Source: Sphingobacterium sp. UGAL515B_05 (lineage in GTDB: Bacteria > Bacteroidota > Bacteroidia > Sphingobacteriales > Sphingobacteriaceae). Taken from it: 64,000 nucleotides of DNA. Each line of letters starts with the position of its first letter. Positions within the stretch are counted from its first letter, which is position 1. The notes below the pieces were generated by a model, which saw only the letters and a program-made list of their open reading frames with translations, did not search any database and was not told where the DNA came from. Made by a program: the position numbers and the translations under genes. The stretch lies in NCBI RefSeq assembly GCF_033097525.1, contig NZ_CP109907.1:6014001-6078000 (forward strand), written 5' to 3'. Below, in pieces: positions 63,284-64,000 of this stretch.

Positions 63284-64000
63284 ATGAAAAAAGTAGTAGG
63301 TACTTTCCTTCTTGCATTTCTCGCCTGGCATACCAGTCCAGCGCAATCCAATCAGAAAATGGACACGTTCATTGATCAGCTTATGGCTAAGATGACTGTT
63401 GACGAAAAGATTGGACAACTTAACTTGGTAACCGGTGGTGAAGCGACCACTGGAACCACAGTATCCACGGGTGTAGAAGCGAAAATTAAAAATGGTCAAA
63501 TCGGCGGGATTTTCAGCATGAGTACACCAGCGAAAATCCGCAAAACACAGGAAATAGCGATCAAGCAATCCCGGTTAAAAATACCCATCATTTTTGGGAT
63601 GGATGTTATTCACGGGTATCGTACGGTGTTCCCAATTCCTTTAGGTCTTGCCGCTACCTGGGACATGAACTTGATTCAACAATCTGCACGTATAGCAGCC
63701 GAAGAAGCGACCGCCGATGGAATTAATTGGGCATTTTCGCCCATGGTAGATATCTCGCGCGATCCACGCTGGGGCCGTATTTCCGAAGGTGCGGGTGAAG
63801 ATACCTATCTAAGCTCTCGGGTTGCTGAAGCCATCGTCCATGGCTTCCAAGGGGATAACCTGGCAGCACACAACACCATGATGGCCTGCGTGAAACATTT
63901 TGCCTTATATGGTGCCGCTGAAGGTGGCCGTGATTACAATAGCACCGATATGAGCCTCCACCGCATGTACAATGAATACTTACCGCCATACAAAGCGGCT
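63284..64000 (+). CDS. GH3 beta-glucosidase, N-terminal part (runs off the right edge)
   Basis: The frame opens at the ATG 63284 and remains open for 239 codons to the window edge. It starts with a signal peptide (MKKVVGTFLLAFLAWHTSPAQ). The GH3 pattern is clear: MTVDEKIGQLNLVTGG, IPIIFGMDVIHGYRTVFPIPLGLAATWD, and MACVKHFALYGAAEGGRDYN with the substrate-binding Lys-His. The nucleophile Asp and C-terminal domains lie outside. With GH144 next to it, hydrolysis of beta-1,2-gluco-oligosaccharides (sophorose type) is likely. Confidence 0.9.
   Translation, partial: MKKVVGTFLLAFLAWHTSPAQSNQKMDTFIDQLMAKMTVDEKIGQLNLVTGGEATTGTTVSTGVEAKIKNGQIGGIFSMSTPAKIRKTQEIAIKQSRLKIPIIFGMDVIHGYRTVFPIPLGLAATWDMNLIQQSARIAAEEATADGINWAFSPMVDISRDPRWGRISEGAGEDTYLSSRVAEAIVHGFQGDNLAAHNTMMACVKHFALYGAAEGGRDYNSTDMSLHRMYNEYLPPYKAA

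Noticed and set aside
63224..63568. Minus-strand frame across the start of the GH3 gene
   Set aside because: The plus-strand GH3 frame has a signal peptide and family motifs; the minus frame has none.

Overview
The window comes from a Bacteroidota genome, most likely a member of the Sphingobacteriaceae such as Sphingobacterium or Pedobacter. The reasons are three SusC/SusD pairs, a one-protein hybrid two-component regulator, -33 TTG / -7 TAnnTTTG type promoters, many Sec-signal lipoproteins and moderate-to-low GC. This assignment is inferred from gene content, not from a marker gene.

Region 1 (1-4.3 kb, minus strand) is an NAD salvage operon: PRPP synthetase, nicotinamide phosphoribosyltransferase (NadV), NAD synthetase (NadE), a nicotinamidase-like cysteine hydrolase, and the first 22 codons of a Nudix protein, probably an NrtR-type repressor. 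Its promoter lies between two copies of an inverted repeat (TTGAGTA-N5-TACTCAA/T). Region 2 (4.9-7.1 kb, plus strand) holds three poorly known genes: an acidic cytosolic protein, a secreted protein with an ankyrin-like tail, and a secreted YiiX-type NlpC/P60 hydrolase.

Region 3 (7.1-31.6 kb) is one catabolic island of four transcription units. (a) A seven-gene minus-strand operon holds an aminotransferase, a galactonate-dehydratase-like enolase, an SDR, a ceramidase-like amidase, an SSS symporter, an M20 amidohydrolase and a Gfo/Idh/MocA protein. (b) A divergent SMP-30 lactonase faces a FadR-type GntR regulator. (c) SusC, SusD, two surface lipoproteins and a heparinase II-like lyase form the uptake unit. 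(d) A PQQ sugar dehydrogenase-cytochrome c, an atypical Nramp protein, an SDR-fold protein and a DapA-family aldolase form a plus-strand operon. The palindrome TTGTATACAA or close variants sits at all the divergent promoters and at the gntR start, so GntR probably controls the whole island. The gene set suggests that a lyase cuts an acidic, perhaps amino-sugar-containing polysaccharide and that the sugars are then oxidised, delactonised, deacylated, dehydrated and cleaved by an aldolase. I regard this as the most novel content of the window.

Region 4 (31.7-34.2 kb) has an AraC regulator, a Bcr/CflA-type exporter with a 28-codon overlapping leader ORF, and a candidate small RNA. Region 5 (34.2-53.7 kb, minus strand) is a polysaccharide utilisation locus with SusC/SusD, GH29, GH2, GH95, an alginate-lyase-family protein, a GH88-beta-helix fusion and a hybrid two-component regulator. 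The enzymes point to a fucosylated, galactose- and uronate-containing glycan without sulfate. Region 6 (53.9-64 kb, plus strand) is a second locus, with a propeller/LuxR-type regulator, SusC/SusD, a GH144-type glucanase and the start of a GH3 beta-glucosidase. It probably serves beta-1,2-glucan and runs off the right edge. No tRNA, rRNA, CRISPR array or transposase was seen.
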